NCBI GenBank assembly: GCA_023313575.1
Contig: JAJTTP010000006.1
Location: forward strand, 620,001-684,000
Source of the DNA: Eutypella sp. D-1
Taxonomy: Eukaryota > Ascomycota > Sordariomycetes > Xylariales > Diatrypaceae
DNA: 64,000 nucleotides
Reading direction: 5' to 3'
The number at the start of each line of letters is the position of its first letter. Position 1 is the stretch's first letter. The translations under genes were made by a program, and so were the position numbers. The notes below the pieces were generated by a model. The model worked only from the letters and a program-made list of their open reading frames with translations. It was not told where the DNA came from and did not search any database. Shown here in pieces: positions 1 through 12,852 of the stretch.

Positions 1-3000
1 AGATAGGACCTCGTAACACATCTGACAGCACACCTCTATCTAAGTATATTCTACCTCTGTGTGGGGGCATTTTCCACGTATGCATGTCTACATCGAGTAA
101 CGAGCCTAGACGCCGGACCTATCTGGTTTCGATCTCCTGATTCTCGAAGCCTTGGCACTTTTTCCCACGTACTTTATGTAAATACCGAGACACCTCCACC
201 TACTCTGCTAATTATGTACCTAGGTAACGTGGAAAAAGGGCGCCTACTCGTCGCATTTGTTTCGCATCGTCAATACGGGCACCCAAAAATCATGCCACGC
301 CCTCTTCATCAGCCGGCTGGGACAAGATGGATGGTGGGAAGTCATCTGTAGGTTGTCGCGCGCGCAAGATAGGGGCTTTAGGTAGTAGGTATTTACCTAC
401 TGAAGGCCACCGATAAGAGGGGAGGTGAGACGAGAACGCGCCGGACCCGGCGCCCCGAGTACTCCGAGTCCCGATTTTGAGGATTTAGCCGCGCGGTCAC
501 GGTCGGTCGGGTCGGGCGCGGGTGAGCGCAAGCAAGCAAGCAAGCAAGCCAGCCGCGCGAAACCCATACACAGCATAATTGATGTTGCGTATCTACATAC
601 GTAGTGTGGGTTGGTAGGTTATACCTACCTCCCTAGTATACTTCCGCGCGGCTAATTTTGGCCGTCGCATATTCGCATCTTTTTTCCACGTGCCCCCTTT
701 TTCTTCTTTTGACTGCCTTTTGCGCGCATAAGCGCGCCATTTCAGGTTTCAAGCCCTATTAACAAATCCATTTTTAACTCCGACGTCTTTCTTCTTTCTT
801 TTCTTTTTTATTCCTGGACCCCCCTTTTTTCAAATGAGACAGGCAATAGAAAGCAGCTGTGCCCAACGAGAGGCCACTGACAAATGTGAGAGAAGTTTCA
901 AATGTCGGGCACGTACCGTAACCAGGCCATAATAAACCTGAACCCAGGCCTACATATGCGCCAATACCGATCGCGTGTTCTTGTTGCCCGTAACGTCTTG
1001 TCTGTGTGTGTGTCAAGGCTAAACCGCGATCGGATCGCCCGTCCTCCCGCGCGCACTCGGCGAATCAGAATCCATAGATTCCGCCTGGAGGCGACTCCCC
1101 GGTCCCGCTTCTGGATCGGGGATTGGCCAGAAGCTCCTCTCTTCCGGCCGTTATATATACAGGTTAAAGCTAAATGGGCTGCTGCGGTGTGGGCCCCCTT
1201 TTTATCTTCCTCCTCTTTTTGGAAGAGCAGGTTTTTATTTTTTTAGGTACTGCGCTGGCTGGTTGGCTGGCTGGAATGGTTGTGGGAATGTGTTGAATCT
1301 GCAAAGCATTGAGGCCCGAAGAGTTCTTGAACAAGGTAGAATAGAACGAATGACGGACATGGATCTATGAACAGTTTTTAGTTTTTTTTTGCATGTCCTT
1401 CTGTTTCTTTCCTGCCCCTCTTCCTCTCTCTCTTCTCACCCTTTTCTTCTTATCTCTGTATATTCTCCCCACCACGTCCCTCCTTCTTCTCTGCGCTCTC
1501 CGCTATCGACCTGTGTGTGTTTCGGGTCAAGCAACGAGGGTGGAGTCCCCGGTGTTTGGTTTTGGTGCGGTGTCATCGTCTCATTGGTAAGAACGAAGCA
1601 AGGCCGAGGCCTAAGGTCTTCCCGGTTACTGCTCCGTACTTACTCAGGTATGACTACGAGGAAGGAGTGGGTCGGAAGCTTTCCCTCATAAACCTGCCAG
1701 TCGCGGACGGACCTTCCTACTTGCGACGACGGCTGTGACGAGGGATGACGCTCTCGCAGTGATACCGATTTAGAACCGAGACGGCACACACTGGACTCGA
1801 CTGCCTACATAGCCCTGAAGGGAGTAGTTACGTTAGTGTGCAGTCAGCCTGCTTGGCCTTCGTAACATGTACGGTCGTTTGTCGTATTGACTACGGGCTT
1901 GTCCAGCTCCTCTGACCCTACGTCTCTACCTCACGTTTTGCGCCGTTCGTTTTTGGCGCAGCAGTCTAGTAACCCTGTGACTGGCTCGTGACTAGCCATC
2001 GCCGTCCCGTCCGCCTCGCAATGATCGCTAAATTCAATTGACGGCCAGCTTTTGTTGCGGCTAGTAAAGTCATCCATCGTCTGGTTTTCTAGTGCCATGC
2101 CGTCGCAAAGGGGGCTGACTGGCAAGGCTGGTTCATTGTGATGAGCACACGTGCAACATTACGATCACACGGTTGAAGCTTGTGGGAAATCCAGCTTGGT
2201 CCCGTTTGACAGGTGAATTTGTTTCCGGGGACCATTCCGGACCCCTTCCCGCTCCGCAGGGGAAAGGAAATGACGCATGCCCGCACTGTCATCGATGTCG
2301 ACATTAGGACTCGTCAGGCAAACCGGCGCCTTGGCGCACGACGCACCACCGCGGAGACGCGGAGAATTCCTCTCCTGTCCACTTTCTGGTTGGAACAGGC
2401 GTTGTTCAGTTCTACGTTATAGTAACATAACACTCTCGTCACCAAGATTCCAAGATCTGGGGTATGGGGTAAGCTACTGAAGAGGGCCCTCTAATTAAGA
2501 TACCTCAGCGTTAGACTAAAATCATAACCTGTGCGCGTCTTCACCTACTACAATAAACCGAGTCTCTAGCGGCGATCAAAGAAAGACTATTTTTGTCAAC
2601 AAGCCTGGCATGCGAACATCTTTTTCACTTCCGAGCCATAGGATCGTGAGGATTGCAGAACGGTGTCTCTTGGCTAGAGACTATGGACGTGCCGAAACTC
2701 GTCGCCGTCGTCAATGCCACCGGCCCCGTCATTCACCTAGGTAGCTGACGTGCGGGGGTGGCTAGTTTTCTAGGCGCACGGCAATTGACGATCGGCTTAT
2801 ACGATCAGTCTGTCAATTCTACCGACCTTGTGAGCCGGGGGAGGCTGAAGCATGCCTGTTGCCACCGCGCCGCAGGATACCTACTTAGCTAGCGGCCAAT
2901 GAACGGGCACGCGTAAAATGACGAGGCGTGGATCACGAAAGGCAGACAAACATCCTCCTCCCGTCTCCGGTACCCGACAATATCACGACATCACGATTTA

Positions 3001-5145
3001 CGGAAACTTCCTCTTCCGTGGTATCCATTCCCCACCCGCACCCTTCGCACCTGACGTTTTCACAGTTCGAGAAGAGACATTCGTCTAAGGGGTTTCTCCT
3101 AGCGGGCACTTTTTTTTTAGCTGGAGCGCACGCCCCTAGCACATCGCGAGCCCATCGCGAACCCTAGAGTCCCGCGCACACGTGGTAGCGGATGGGTACA
3201 CGCCTTGCGGCAACTCTTGAATGTGGCTGTCGTGTGGGGTAGCCCCGTCTACCCCAACAATTTATGAACTGATGTGGCAAGCCACCAAAAGCCACCAGCG
3301 TGCGTACCTACATACCTTTGGAACATACTCATAAAAGCCCAGTGGCCGATTCGGGTCTCCGCATACCGACCGATATACGAGAAGAGTTATGGTTCGAGAG
3401 AGAAAAACATATGCGGCAAAAATAGCTGGTAGAGGTTTGCACGGAATGAATATGGCTGCCCCTTCAAGCCTTCATAAGGAGAACGTCCAAGGCCTTTAGG
3501 GAGAAGAATTTGAAGTATGATCTACTACATGTAGTATGTATACTTAGGTAGTGAACGAAACCGGTCAGAAACTAGAGCTGAAGTAAGGAAGGGGGTTCAC
3601 CTCCCCGCAGAACTAACGGTGAGGTGAGGTACAAGTGCAAGGGCATAGGCGCATATTATCCAAATAAAGTTCACACTATTATGGTGCGAATGCATAGATC
3701 CAATGACATCTACGGTAATTCGCCTCATATAGAGAAAGGGGCTTCCCGAGGAGCGTGTTTTCTATCTTTAAATTCGAATTGGTGTATAAGCTCAGCAGGT
3801 GTTCAAGTCTAGAGTGATTTTATACGCGTTATACCCCTACCGATAAATGTGTAATAATTTGCAGATTTGCCGGTCTCCTTTTTGAAAAAGTTGCAAGGAC
3901 TTTTCTGGCCTATTCCTTGCTCACTACCTTGCCCAGGAGAGTAAATACGTAATATGACTATCTAGGTTAGGAGGTTATCTCTTTCAGGTTATCGCGCAGC
4001 ATTTATGACACACACCAGGCGAGCTCGGTCGAGGAGATGGGCAGCACTAATCACTGTCAGTTGATATCACTATAAGCGACCTTTGATTGCTCAAGAGTCA
4101 ATATAGTATGACTCGTATAGACTGTACAGTTCGTATGTGGGTGCAAGTATGGCCAGAAGGTGTGATGTACTACTACATACTGCCCAACCTAACTACAACG
4201 AACCCGTTACACCTCGACCTACTTAGTACCGTCTCGCCTCCGTCACACACACGATGGGTGTGAATCGGAGCTGTTTCTAAGTCCTCCGGCCAGGCTGCCC
4301 GGTAGGCATCTAGTGTAGTCCACCGGTTGGGGGTGGCTTGCCTGCATGATTCGGTTATGTAGATGATTTATGTAGGTAAGCAGCAACAAACGTAACTTCA
4401 TCCATCAATCCATCCCGCGGGTTGGCTACTGGCAGGCTAGGCAAGTAAATCCAGAAGGGTGACAAGGTAAAAAAGCTTTCAGGAAAAAAAAGTAGAGACG
4501 ATGGAGACACCCCCGCTGCCAAGTCGAACCAAACTGGTACTGCCGTCGCCGTCTTGCGGGGGACCGAGTTCCTCCTTCACGATTGGCCTGCCGGCCACGC
4601 ACACTCGATCATCTTGGCAATTCGTCCATTTTGCCTGCATAAGTCGAGTGTTAGTTGATTATCCGTGTTGGGGATGGGTATATGGGGGAATCACAGGGGT
4701 TTCCAAAACGATGCAATCAGAGGAGGGCATCAGATCTGCCGAGAGATTGTGAACACCGCCATTGGTGATACTTGGGGGATCTGGGCCGCTTGGATCTACC
4801 AGGTACCCCAAATCTACTCTACGGGGGGCCCATTCAAGTCTATATTGTCTGTGATAGAAAGCAGTCTGACTGCTATTGTAATACGGGCGCCCGACCCTTG
4901 CGTGGTAAGCGACCCGGCAAAATACCAAACATATGGGTGTGATACTAATATGTGTGTACTTATCTGGAGCCCTTGAGTGCGCACGCATATCCGCATAGTT
5001 AATTATCAGGGGACCCTGCCGGTGAAAGCTCTTGGCCAAACAGGCCCTTTTTAAATTGCCCCGGCTCCCCCGATCAACAGGGCCCTCGTCCGGCTTCGAT
5101 CGTCACCTCCCTTTTTTTGTTGTTGTCCATATACACAAGATAATC
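1..5145. other. Gene-poor region upstream of the MFS gene
   Basis: I find no reading frame here with sustained codon bias, splice-compatible exons or a recognisable domain. The stretch contains an (AAGC)n tract near 529-549 in a GC-rich patch (about 420-560). It also has two short palindromes of the TAGGTA/TACCTA type, at 384-401 (8-bp arms around TT) and 613-629 (7-bp arms). Pyrimidine-rich runs lie around 780-830 and 1380-1500. Open frames up to about 126 codons overlap each other on both strands without codon bias and look like chance. The last few hundred bases presumably hold the promoter of the transporter gene that follows. Confidence 0.5.
529..549. repeat. (AAGC)n microsatellite
   Basis: About five perfect AAGC units stand in tandem and run into a degenerate GCCAGCC end. 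This is seen directly in the sequence; no function is implied. Confidence 0.8.
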
Positions 5146-6697
5146 ATGGCCAAGGTAGAGAGTCTCGGGGAGAAAACCAAGGCAGAGCAGCAGCAGGAGG
5201 ACATCAGCGAGGGATCGCTTGACACACCGCAATGGACCAAAGAGGAGGAAGATGCAATTCGGAGAAAGCTTGACTGGCAGGTTGTACCAACAGTAACCGT
5301 CCTGTACCTGCTTTGCTTCCTTGACCGGTAAGCAAAACCCTCATGTCCCCTTCTCGCGTGGGCAGAACAAACTGAAATACTAAACGGCCTTTCATAGTTC
5401 AAACATTGGCAATGCCCGTATTCAGGGCATGCAGGAGGACCTGGACCTTATAGGCTATCGCTTCAACATCGCGACAAGCATTTTCTACATTGTATACATG
5501 ACGGTTGAGGTGCCATCCAACATCATACTCAAAAGGATTGGTCCGCGCTTCTACATTCCCCTCCTCGTGGTCGGCTTCGGTCTTGTGTCGCTATGCACGG
5601 CTTTCGTCAATACATATGCGCAACTCTGCGTTCTGCGTGCGCTCCTCGGTGTCTTCGAAGGAGGAACCATGCCCGGCATCGCTTTCTTCCTGGCTAGTTT
5701 CTATAAGAGGGAGGAGCTCTACTTCCGCGTCGGCATCTACGTCTCGGCGGCTTCGATAGCTGGCGCCTTCGGTGGGCTACTGGCAGGAGGCCTTTCGCAA
5801 ATCCCTCCTTGGGGAGTCAACAATTCCATGCACACATGGCGCAACATCTTCTTCTTCGAGGGCCTCGTCACGATGATCCTCGGGGGCCTTGCGCCTATTC
5901 TATTGCCCCAGAGTCCCAACACTTCCAAAGTCCTCAACGACCGCGAGAAGTGGATCGCCGCCGAGCGGCTTCGCCTGGAGCTCAATGCATCCCCGAACGA
6001 GACCGTGAAGCCACGCCACATTAAGCGCGCCCTTCTCAACATCAACAACTACGTCGCGGCCGGCGGCTTCTTCGCCATCAACGTCACGGTCCAGGGTTTG
6101 TCCGTGTTCATGCCGACGATCTTGAGAGAGCTGGGATGGGAGGCCACCACGGCGCAGTACTACACGGTACCCGTGTACGTCGCGGCTTCGCTGGTTGCCA
6201 TTGCCATCGCATTCGTCAGTGACAAGACGCGGATGCGCGGTATCTGGCTGGCGGTGTTCACGTTCCTCGGTATCACGGGCTTCGCGATGCTGCGCTGGGG
6301 GTCGGGCAGCGGACTCAAGTACGGCGCCGTGTGGCTGTGCGCACTGGGTGCGTTCCCCGGCGGTCCTGGGTTCCTGTCGTGGGCGCTCAATAACGCCTCG
6401 GGCCCGGCCATCCGCGCCGTCTCGAGCGGCTGGATCGTGACCCTCGGCACGGCTGGCGGCATCCTCGCCGTTTGGGCCTACTTGCCGAACGACGGCCCCA
6501 ACTTCCCCATCGGCCACACAATCAACCTCGTTGCCCAGTTCGCTGCCCTCATCCTCTCCTCCTTCGGCATCGCCTACTGCATGTGGGAGAACCGCCTGCG
6601 CGACCGCGGCGGCCGCGACTACCGCCTCGAGGGCCTCACCGAGGAGGAGCAGGCCGACCTCGGCTACCGGCACCCGGAGTTCAGGTACATCGCTTAG
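5146..6697 (+). CDS. MFS transporter, allantoate/nicotinate permease (ACS) family
   Basis: This is a probable plasma-membrane proton symporter for a small organic anion such as allantoate, nicotinate or a related vitamin or carboxylate. Exons are 5146-5327 and 5398-6697. The 70-nt intron starts GTAAGC, carries a ACTAAAC branch-like site and ends ATAG. The joined protein is about 493 residues, the usual length for the Dal5/Tna1 group. The ATG at 5146 (context atcATGGCc) is chosen because the acidic, hydrophilic N-terminus follows it directly. Residues 59-68, rebuilt across the splice, read LDRSNIGNAR, the family signature at the end of the first membrane helix. A GPRFYIPLL loop and about twelve hydrophobic segments follow. 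The C-terminal tail is charged and cytoplasmic. The substrate cannot be read from sequence. Confidence 0.93.
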
Positions 6698-7116
6698 AAA
6701 AGAGAAAGAGGAAGTAATGGAAACCCCTGTTCTGTTTGTTCCAGGGTCGCACCACGAATGCGGGGAGAGGAAGGGATCTCGCGTTGTAATCCAGTGCGAT
6801 TTCAAGGGTATCTTTTGTTGTTCAACCATCGTTTGCTAGAATAAACTTTCAGCCTTTCTGCCTCCTACCATATGCGTGTTTCAAGAAATTGGAGGGGCCG
6901 GACTCTGGGCCTAAGGGACATCCCTGGCATGGAAAGGCAGGCAATCGTTCTCTCAACTTGACCGACCACGCCAACGCCACCCGTCTCCTTCTCTCCACTT
7001 ACCTTACATTACTATGATGGGTAAATGGGACACACCGTGAGTAGATACGTGCGACAATAGATTTTGTGTTACCTCTTGTTATCTCGCTTATGCTGCCTTG
7101 TATGATCTGGCCAGTC
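6698..7116. other. Intergenic, 3' flank of the MFS gene
   Basis: This holds the presumed 3' untranslated region of the transporter and nothing else I can name. It separates the plus-strand transporter from a possible minus-strand small gene, so the two would converge here. Confidence 0.5.
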
Positions 7117-7540
7117 TCATTTCTTTGGCTTCTTGCTCTTAGCCGGCTCTAAGCTCGGTTGCAAGACGGGCATCCGGTACGGAGGTGTATAAAACCGGCG
7201 GGGGTAACATGGCATTGCGCCACCCGGCTTGGCCAAGTTGCAGAAACGTCGTGTGACGGGTCCCAACACGCCGATCACCCAATCAGTAGGTTTCTGCTCG
7301 CATTCTTCGCAGGCTTGTGCTTGCAACTCACCTACCAATTTCTGCGGTAAGGAGCATGCACGAACGGCGCCGACCACGTGGTTCTGGAAGCATGCCGTTC
7401 ATCCTTACCTGAACGCCTTCTACATGGTATTTCCTAACAATCTGGCAAAGTCGCGCAAACTGGGGCACTCGCACAACTTCTAGCAAGCAAAGTCGATGCA
7501 GTAAATGATTTGTAGCGGGCTTCATCTTTGTTTCTCTCAC
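7117..7540 (-). CDS. Candidate small spliced gene, unknown function
   Basis: Two minus-strand frames join cleanly across a 67-nt intron (7342-7408) with donor CAG|GTAAGG and acceptor CCGCAG|A, in phase 0. Exons are 7409-7540 and 7117-7341. The joined protein would be about 118 residues from the ATG at 7540, or five fewer from the second ATG. It has several cysteines, including a CEEC pair just after the junction, and ends in a lysine-rich tail (KSKKPKK). I do not recognise the family. GC at third positions is only moderate, and another frame overlaps the first exon, so this could be chance or a decaying gene. The fit of the splice signals is the main support. Confidence 0.33.
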
Positions 7541-8551
7541 CGGTTTGTGAACTGTATTGGGCAGGGAACCGTGGACAAGCGCCCGGGCCTGTGAGGCACA
7601 TCATAGTTTACTGTCGTGGCGTGACCGCGTGCTTGGCCCGCAACAAGGTAACATCACCTACAAAGCGCTGAGCCTATAGGCGGGCGCCCTCTAGAGGGAT
7701 GATAGCAATTCGTTACGCACGGCATTAACCTCCACCCGAACCACGCTGGCCCCCAGACTCAAACCGGGCGTAGGGAGCTGTGCCGGGCAGGAAAAAGACG
7801 GGAAGTGCGGGGGTGAAGGGTTGAATAGCATGTTACTATATAGATAGGCAGATAGGGATTTGTACGGGGACACACAAGAATGTTTAGGAAACCGGAGTTC
7901 TCGCGCAGGGCTCTTGCGACGTGACGTGACTTCGTGTCGCCGGGATAGGCCCGAGTACCACCCCGTGCTCTCTCTATCACGGGCTTTTTCGACAGGCTTT
8001 TTGTTGCATTGTATATACGATGAAACAAAGAGGAGTCGGCCAAGTGAGGTAGACCAAGGCATAAATATGTCGGCAATGAGGTTATACCGGGGCGGCCCGC
8101 TGATGCGCCCTTAGACGGGCGTATGGAGGACCCTGTCTTGGCTAGGTCTGGCACTTTAAAAAAGAGAAGTTGTAACGGTTACCACTTCCCCTTTCCAGCA
8201 AATGAAAATGGCTTCACCCCATACTAGCCTTAAGGATCACGTTGCATGTGGCTGCAGAATGCTGGCGCAAATGATATATTCGATAAGAATAATAAAAAGC
8301 GAAGGCGAGATAACTCGACCTCATATTAGCCTATAGGTGTAGCATGCGCAGTAGAAAGCGGATCTGCAACCTGAGTTATCCCATCCTTGGAACTTTAAGG
8401 GATTTTCGCAATCCCGTCGCCACTTCGAAGTAGTACCCTCCCTTATCAACCACATAGCAATCAACATAGGTTATGTCGCCACTACCTACCTAGGCAGCTT
8501 TGAGGCATAGAAAGGAGCAATAACTAGCCAGCTAGTCGTCAACAGGGAAAC
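7541..8551. other. Intergenic region
   Basis: I see no supported gene. Frames of up to 131 codons on the minus strand (7691-8154) overlap one another in two phases and show no codon bias. Short CTACCTACCTAGG-type motifs occur near 8481-8500. The right end is the 3' flank of the carboxypeptidase gene. Confidence 0.45.
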
Positions 8552-10686
8552 CTAGCGCTTCGTACTACGTGCGCTGCGCTTGTCGTTGATTCCAGGCTGG
8601 CCGGTGTAGTAAGGAGTGGGTGCACTATTAGTGTGAGTAGCGTTGGCGGGCCCCTCGCTGTCATACGAGGCTGTAACCTTCTCACTGCCGTCGGAGATGA
8701 CGAGATCGTTAATAATGCGACGGAAGAACTCGAGTGCCGCCTTAGGCTGGTAGTATGGTATCTCGTGGCCCGCGTCGTAAATGCGCGTGAAGCTGAAGTT
8801 TCCATGCTGCCGGCCCGCCCCATACTCTCGCCCGTCCACTACGAACGGCTCGTATCCCGACGCCCGGAACGCCTCCGACTCCTTATATTCCACCGCCAGT
8901 GACAGAGCTTCGCCACCCATCCAGTTGCAAATGTAATCCTATGCGAATATGACATTAGTAAGCGCATTCTAGATAAATGGCAACATGCTAAGAGATGGAA
9001 GAGAAGGAGGGGTGATCACAAATGAGGAGATGAAGGGAGGGGGCGGGGGGGAAACTCACTGCGTCCCCATATAATAGATGGATGCTGACACCCTTGTCGA
9101 GTATGTTTTCGAGGTCTTCGAGGAAGTCCGGGTAGACAAAGTCGCCTGTAACGCTGAAGCCTTCCCAAATAGCCTCAGAACTCTTCGACGTGTAATTGAT
9201 GCTTACTCCGAGCGCGTCCTGCGTCGAGGCCAGGTTGATGTAGTCGACCCAGTATGACGGCGGGATGTCCGCGCTTTCGTTCGCCCGGATGTCGTACGTG
9301 TTGCGCCCGCTCACCTCGTAGTAGGGTCCCTCAACCAGACTACGACAGATGGCAGTCGCCTGCGAGCACGTGTTTTGCCCATACGCCGTCGACCGATCCG
9401 CCTCGTTACAGGCCTTGATGTAGTCCTTGCATCCCCCTAGATTTTGAAGACCCCGTGAAATTAACTATTTGGCTCCTGGTGAGAGGGTCATATTTATAAC
9501 TAGGAAGGGGGTCATACCAGGGAAGTAGAAATTCATCTTCATGAAATTATAAATGCTCTCGTTGACCGCTTTGATGCCGTACGTGTTCTACGGAAAGGCC
9601 ATGAATGTTAGAGGCTAGTTTCTGGGCACACCTTCTCCGAATGGCCCTGGAACTTGACTTTCTCACCTTGTACGCAAACTCCGGGTAATACGGTGCCTGG
9701 ATCGTCTCGGATATTATACCGTTGATGATACCTAGGGTGTGCATGTTTAGCTCGGTACCATTGGTGGAACCATTCTTGATAGCCTCATTCTGTTCATAGA
9801 AGTAGCGGTAGAAAGTCGGGCCCCAGTGGCCACCGTAACTCTCAGTCCAGAGATTGAAGATCCTCGACTTGACTGTGGCGTCCAGAGACGGCAGGAACTC
9901 GATGAACGACTGTAGGACCTCCCAGGTCCCGATCGCCGCTAGCTTCGTCGTGGAGAATCTGGAGGGTTCTACGTAGCTGTACCGACCATCCGGGTTTGAC
10001 GAGTTTACCGGTAATCCTGTCTTATTGTTTATGAAACCCACGATCTCATCGTCATAGGAGAAGCCCACTCCTATGGGCTGCGAGAGGAAGAGTAGGTTGC
10101 TGGCTTCGGTCCACGAGTAGGGGTTCAAGTGGGCCGTCAGGTTACGCCTAACAGTGCAGGGCCCGAGTTCTGCTCGTCGAGTTAGACGATACTTATATCC
10201 AAAAGTTTGTATGAAGTACTGGACAAGACTCCTCAAGAGTTTAACTGAGGAAAGAGAAATTGTCTAGGTCAGTTACTGACCCTCGAATAGACCGATCAGT
10301 GAGTCCGAGCCCGGACCCCCGTTCAACCACAGGGTCAACGGCGCCTTATCGGGATTGTGTCTGGCCTCGAAGAACCAGAAGAACATGTGCGTGTCCTCAT
10401 CGAGGTCTATATACCCGGAATAAGAGTTCACGCCTGGCGTGGTCTCGCAGACGCCCTCTTTGCCGGGTTCTTTGAATCGGAGCGTGGCGCCACCGGGGGA
10501 CGTGAGCGTCTTCACACCCTTAGGCGAGACCGGGACGCCCCTCCTGAAATGTGGCATTTTGAGACGTCCTGATTCGGCCAGCGCACGGTGGCGGGGTGAG
10601 AAGTCATTGCCGATAGCTAGCACAGGCAGCAGAAAGAGGGCGGCGGCGACCGCCGTGCTGACGATCCTGAACACCTCATTAAGCAT
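8552..10686 (-). CDS. Secreted serine carboxypeptidase (peptidase S10, carboxypeptidase S1 type)
   Basis: This enzyme removes C-terminal amino acids from peptides and is probably secreted or vacuolar. Five exons: 10281-10686, 9667-10169, 9518-9587, 9060-9436 and 8552-8938. All introns are GT-AG and the joined frame encodes 580 residues. Residues 1 to about 25 form a signal peptide. NGGPGS (122-127), ELGPC (136-140) and TESYGG (244-249, nucleophile Ser246) are the S10 landmarks. The catalytic Asp is Asp453 in GDADYICN, rebuilt across the last intron, and the catalytic His is His510 in DAGHEIPYY. Ser-Asp-His are all present, so the enzyme should be active. GGPGSDS and TESYGG, rather than the GESY form of carboxypeptidase Y, place it in the S1-like subfamily. 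Several N-glycosylation sequons are visible, including NGS and NGT. Confidence 0.93.
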
Positions 10687-11888
10687 GGCTTCTTAAAATT
10701 CAGAAAAGAATGTCTACGACAGCTCTATTCCATAAATATATGAGAGAGAATATATAAGCAATCCGTTATCTCTTGTCGCCTTGGGCTTGTGGAAGCTCTA
10801 AGTTGTGGATGCGTAGACGTCCACAGACTTAGAAATAAGTTCAATTTCCGTGGCAGCGATGCTTATAACCTCAGCACGACCCAATAATCAGGAAGGTACG
10901 TTACCTGGTGTGCTCACAGTTCCTTCCCTGCGCGGCCTTTTATTTATTTACATATGCCGTCAACCTAAAAGTTACTGTAGGCTACCCAGTAAGTGAGCTA
11001 GGTTTCCGGGAACCTGTGCGGGCGGTGACGGTTTGTCCCAACTATGGGGATGGTGTGGTCCAGGCGCACCCTCTATTGCGCCTGGTGTGTATAATAGTTG
11101 GGTACGGCATCATTTATTCACGTCATCGCCCCCCTGCGTGGGGGGTAAGTTATCTCCTTTTCGAACAATGCCAGCCACGACACGATGCGGGGGTTCCCAT
11201 TCAAGGCGTCACCGCATTAGTGATTACCGGGTAGCACCGCACATAATACGGCTCTACAAGGATGAGTTGATGATTTACGAGGCCGGCTTGGCCGGGAGCT
11301 CTTATCACGCAACGCGGATAACCTTGTAAGAGCTCGAGCTACACCGTAAAATCGGAAATATGTTAGTAGTAGAGCAAGGATATTTTCCGCCTGGCAAAGG
11401 AACCCCGCATCCGCCCGGTGTTGAATGGCTTGTCCGGACATAACCGGTTGTTGATAGCGCTGACGATCTTGCTTGAAAACCGGTGCATCCGTGGGTGGGC
11501 ATTTCTCTTTAGACCGATTCGCATATCCCCCCGCATATTCGGCGCAACTATGGATGTAACCACAGAATGTGTTATATTCATAGGACAATTGGTGGCTTGA
11601 GTACCCATTGCTGTGGATTATTCCGCGTATACATAAAGGGTTGGAAAGATACAGTTGTAACGTGGTAATGGGTAATCATTTGGATACGAAAATGGTCGTT
11701 GTTGATCAAGCGGAATGAGCCGAGAATAGTAGCGAGGGGTTACATGTTTAAGCCTCATGTATAGTAGGGAGCCTCTACTTTAGCAGATAAGTCTCAGGCT
11801 AGAAGCTGCCGAAGGGCGGACTTCATTTTGGAAGTTTCCCTTAGTGTTGAGGCCATGCAAGGATGCGATAGGGCACTCCCACACCATG
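10687..11888. other. Intergenic region between carboxypeptidase and formamidase
   Basis: This contains the carboxypeptidase promoter at its left end and the 3' flank of the formamidase gene at its right end; both genes are on the minus strand. AT-rich TATA-like sequence (ATAAATATATGAG) lies about 40-60 bases before the carboxypeptidase ATG. Overlapping frames at 11217-11608 lack codon bias and are not called. Confidence 0.45.
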
Positions 11889-12852
11889 TCAAGGATCGTG
11901 AATGGTGTCCAACACCTCTGCGATCATCCTCGCGACATCCGTGCCGTCCTCCCAAATCTCGTTGTGGTCTCCGCGGAGGTCTTTGAATACCATAGTCCGC
12001 ACTCCGTCCCCGTTGAGCCTCGTGGTCATGTTATCAACCTCCAGCTCGTCGACAAGACTATCGTCCCTCGACCATCCTAGCGCTGCTACGACCTTTGCAC
12101 TTTTTCCTCCCCATCGCTCCTCAAAACTGCCAGTGAATTTCACGGGGGCCGCGGCATCCCAGTCGGCCCTGCTTCCACCGAATGCGCCCTCGAAGAAAGG
12201 CGTATAGGCTCCGTCCATGCGCGCGTTGAGCCCAACGAAGTCGTAGATCCCCTCGAAGCCAATGACAGCGCGTGGCAACACCAAGCCCGAGATTGACCCC
12301 GCGCTCGTCAGCCCGGCGACGATTTGGAATGCGAGGCAAGCGCCAGCTGAGTGACCTACGAGCACGTACCGATCGCCGAAGCCGTATCGTCGCTGTAGGT
12401 AGGCGAGCGCGGCCTGTACGTCGTCCGCGTGGTCCGGATGCCGAGCGGTGCGGAGCTTGTGCGCAGGCGTCTCCGCGGGATCTTGCGGGAATTCCGGGTG
12501 CGGACTCAGGCGGTAGTCCACCGAGGCAAAGGCCGCGATTCCTGGGCCTTTGCTAGAAGTAAATGAGTCGATAACCTTTTCAATCGTCGGCCTAAATGTA
12601 TCGTGATCTATGCGCGGGTCACGCCATGCACCGCCGTGGATATATCTTGTTTTCGGTGACAGGTGGCGACGCATGTGTTAACGTAAGGCCCGCTCCGAGT
12701 TCTTAACTGGGCCCGGGCAAGGCAAGTGAAGACCCGACTTACATGATCCAGTACTTGGAGGTATCCTCAACATCGACGTCCCAGACGCCCAGTCGCTGCA
12801 GGTCGTTTTTGGAACCATACAGGTGCGCCGAGTACTTGAGAGATGCGACCAT
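11889..12852 (-). CDS. BNA7: Kynurenine formamidase (alpha/beta hydrolase)
   Basis: It hydrolyses N-formyl-L-kynurenine to L-kynurenine and formate, the second step of tryptophan breakdown towards NAD. Exons are 12743-12852 and 11889-12645. The 97-nt intron (GTAAGT...AAG) splits an Ile codon just before the active-site strand. The joined protein has 288 residues, normal for fungal Bna7. HGGAW(R) at residues 40-45 is the family oxyanion motif. GHSAG with Ser136 is the nucleophile elbow. DD at 231-232 and His264 in GDHNEIWEDG complete the triad; which of the two Asp acts is inferred. The start at 12852 gives an N-terminus (LKYSAHLYG) typical of the fungal enzyme. No other tryptophan-pathway gene is adjacent, so there is no sign of clustering. 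Confidence 0.9.

Noticed and set aside
3785..3815. tRNA-like TAAGCTCAGCAGG and GTTCAAGTC motifs
   Set aside because: The A-box-like and B-box-like pieces are adjacent with no room for the anticodon arm, and no acceptor stem pairs. I found no convincing tRNA or 5S rRNA in the window.
5900..6829. 309-codon minus-strand frame opposite the MFS transporter
   Set aside because: It mirrors the GC-rich codon pattern of the transporter exon, has no domain, and the sense strand carries a clear MFS protein.
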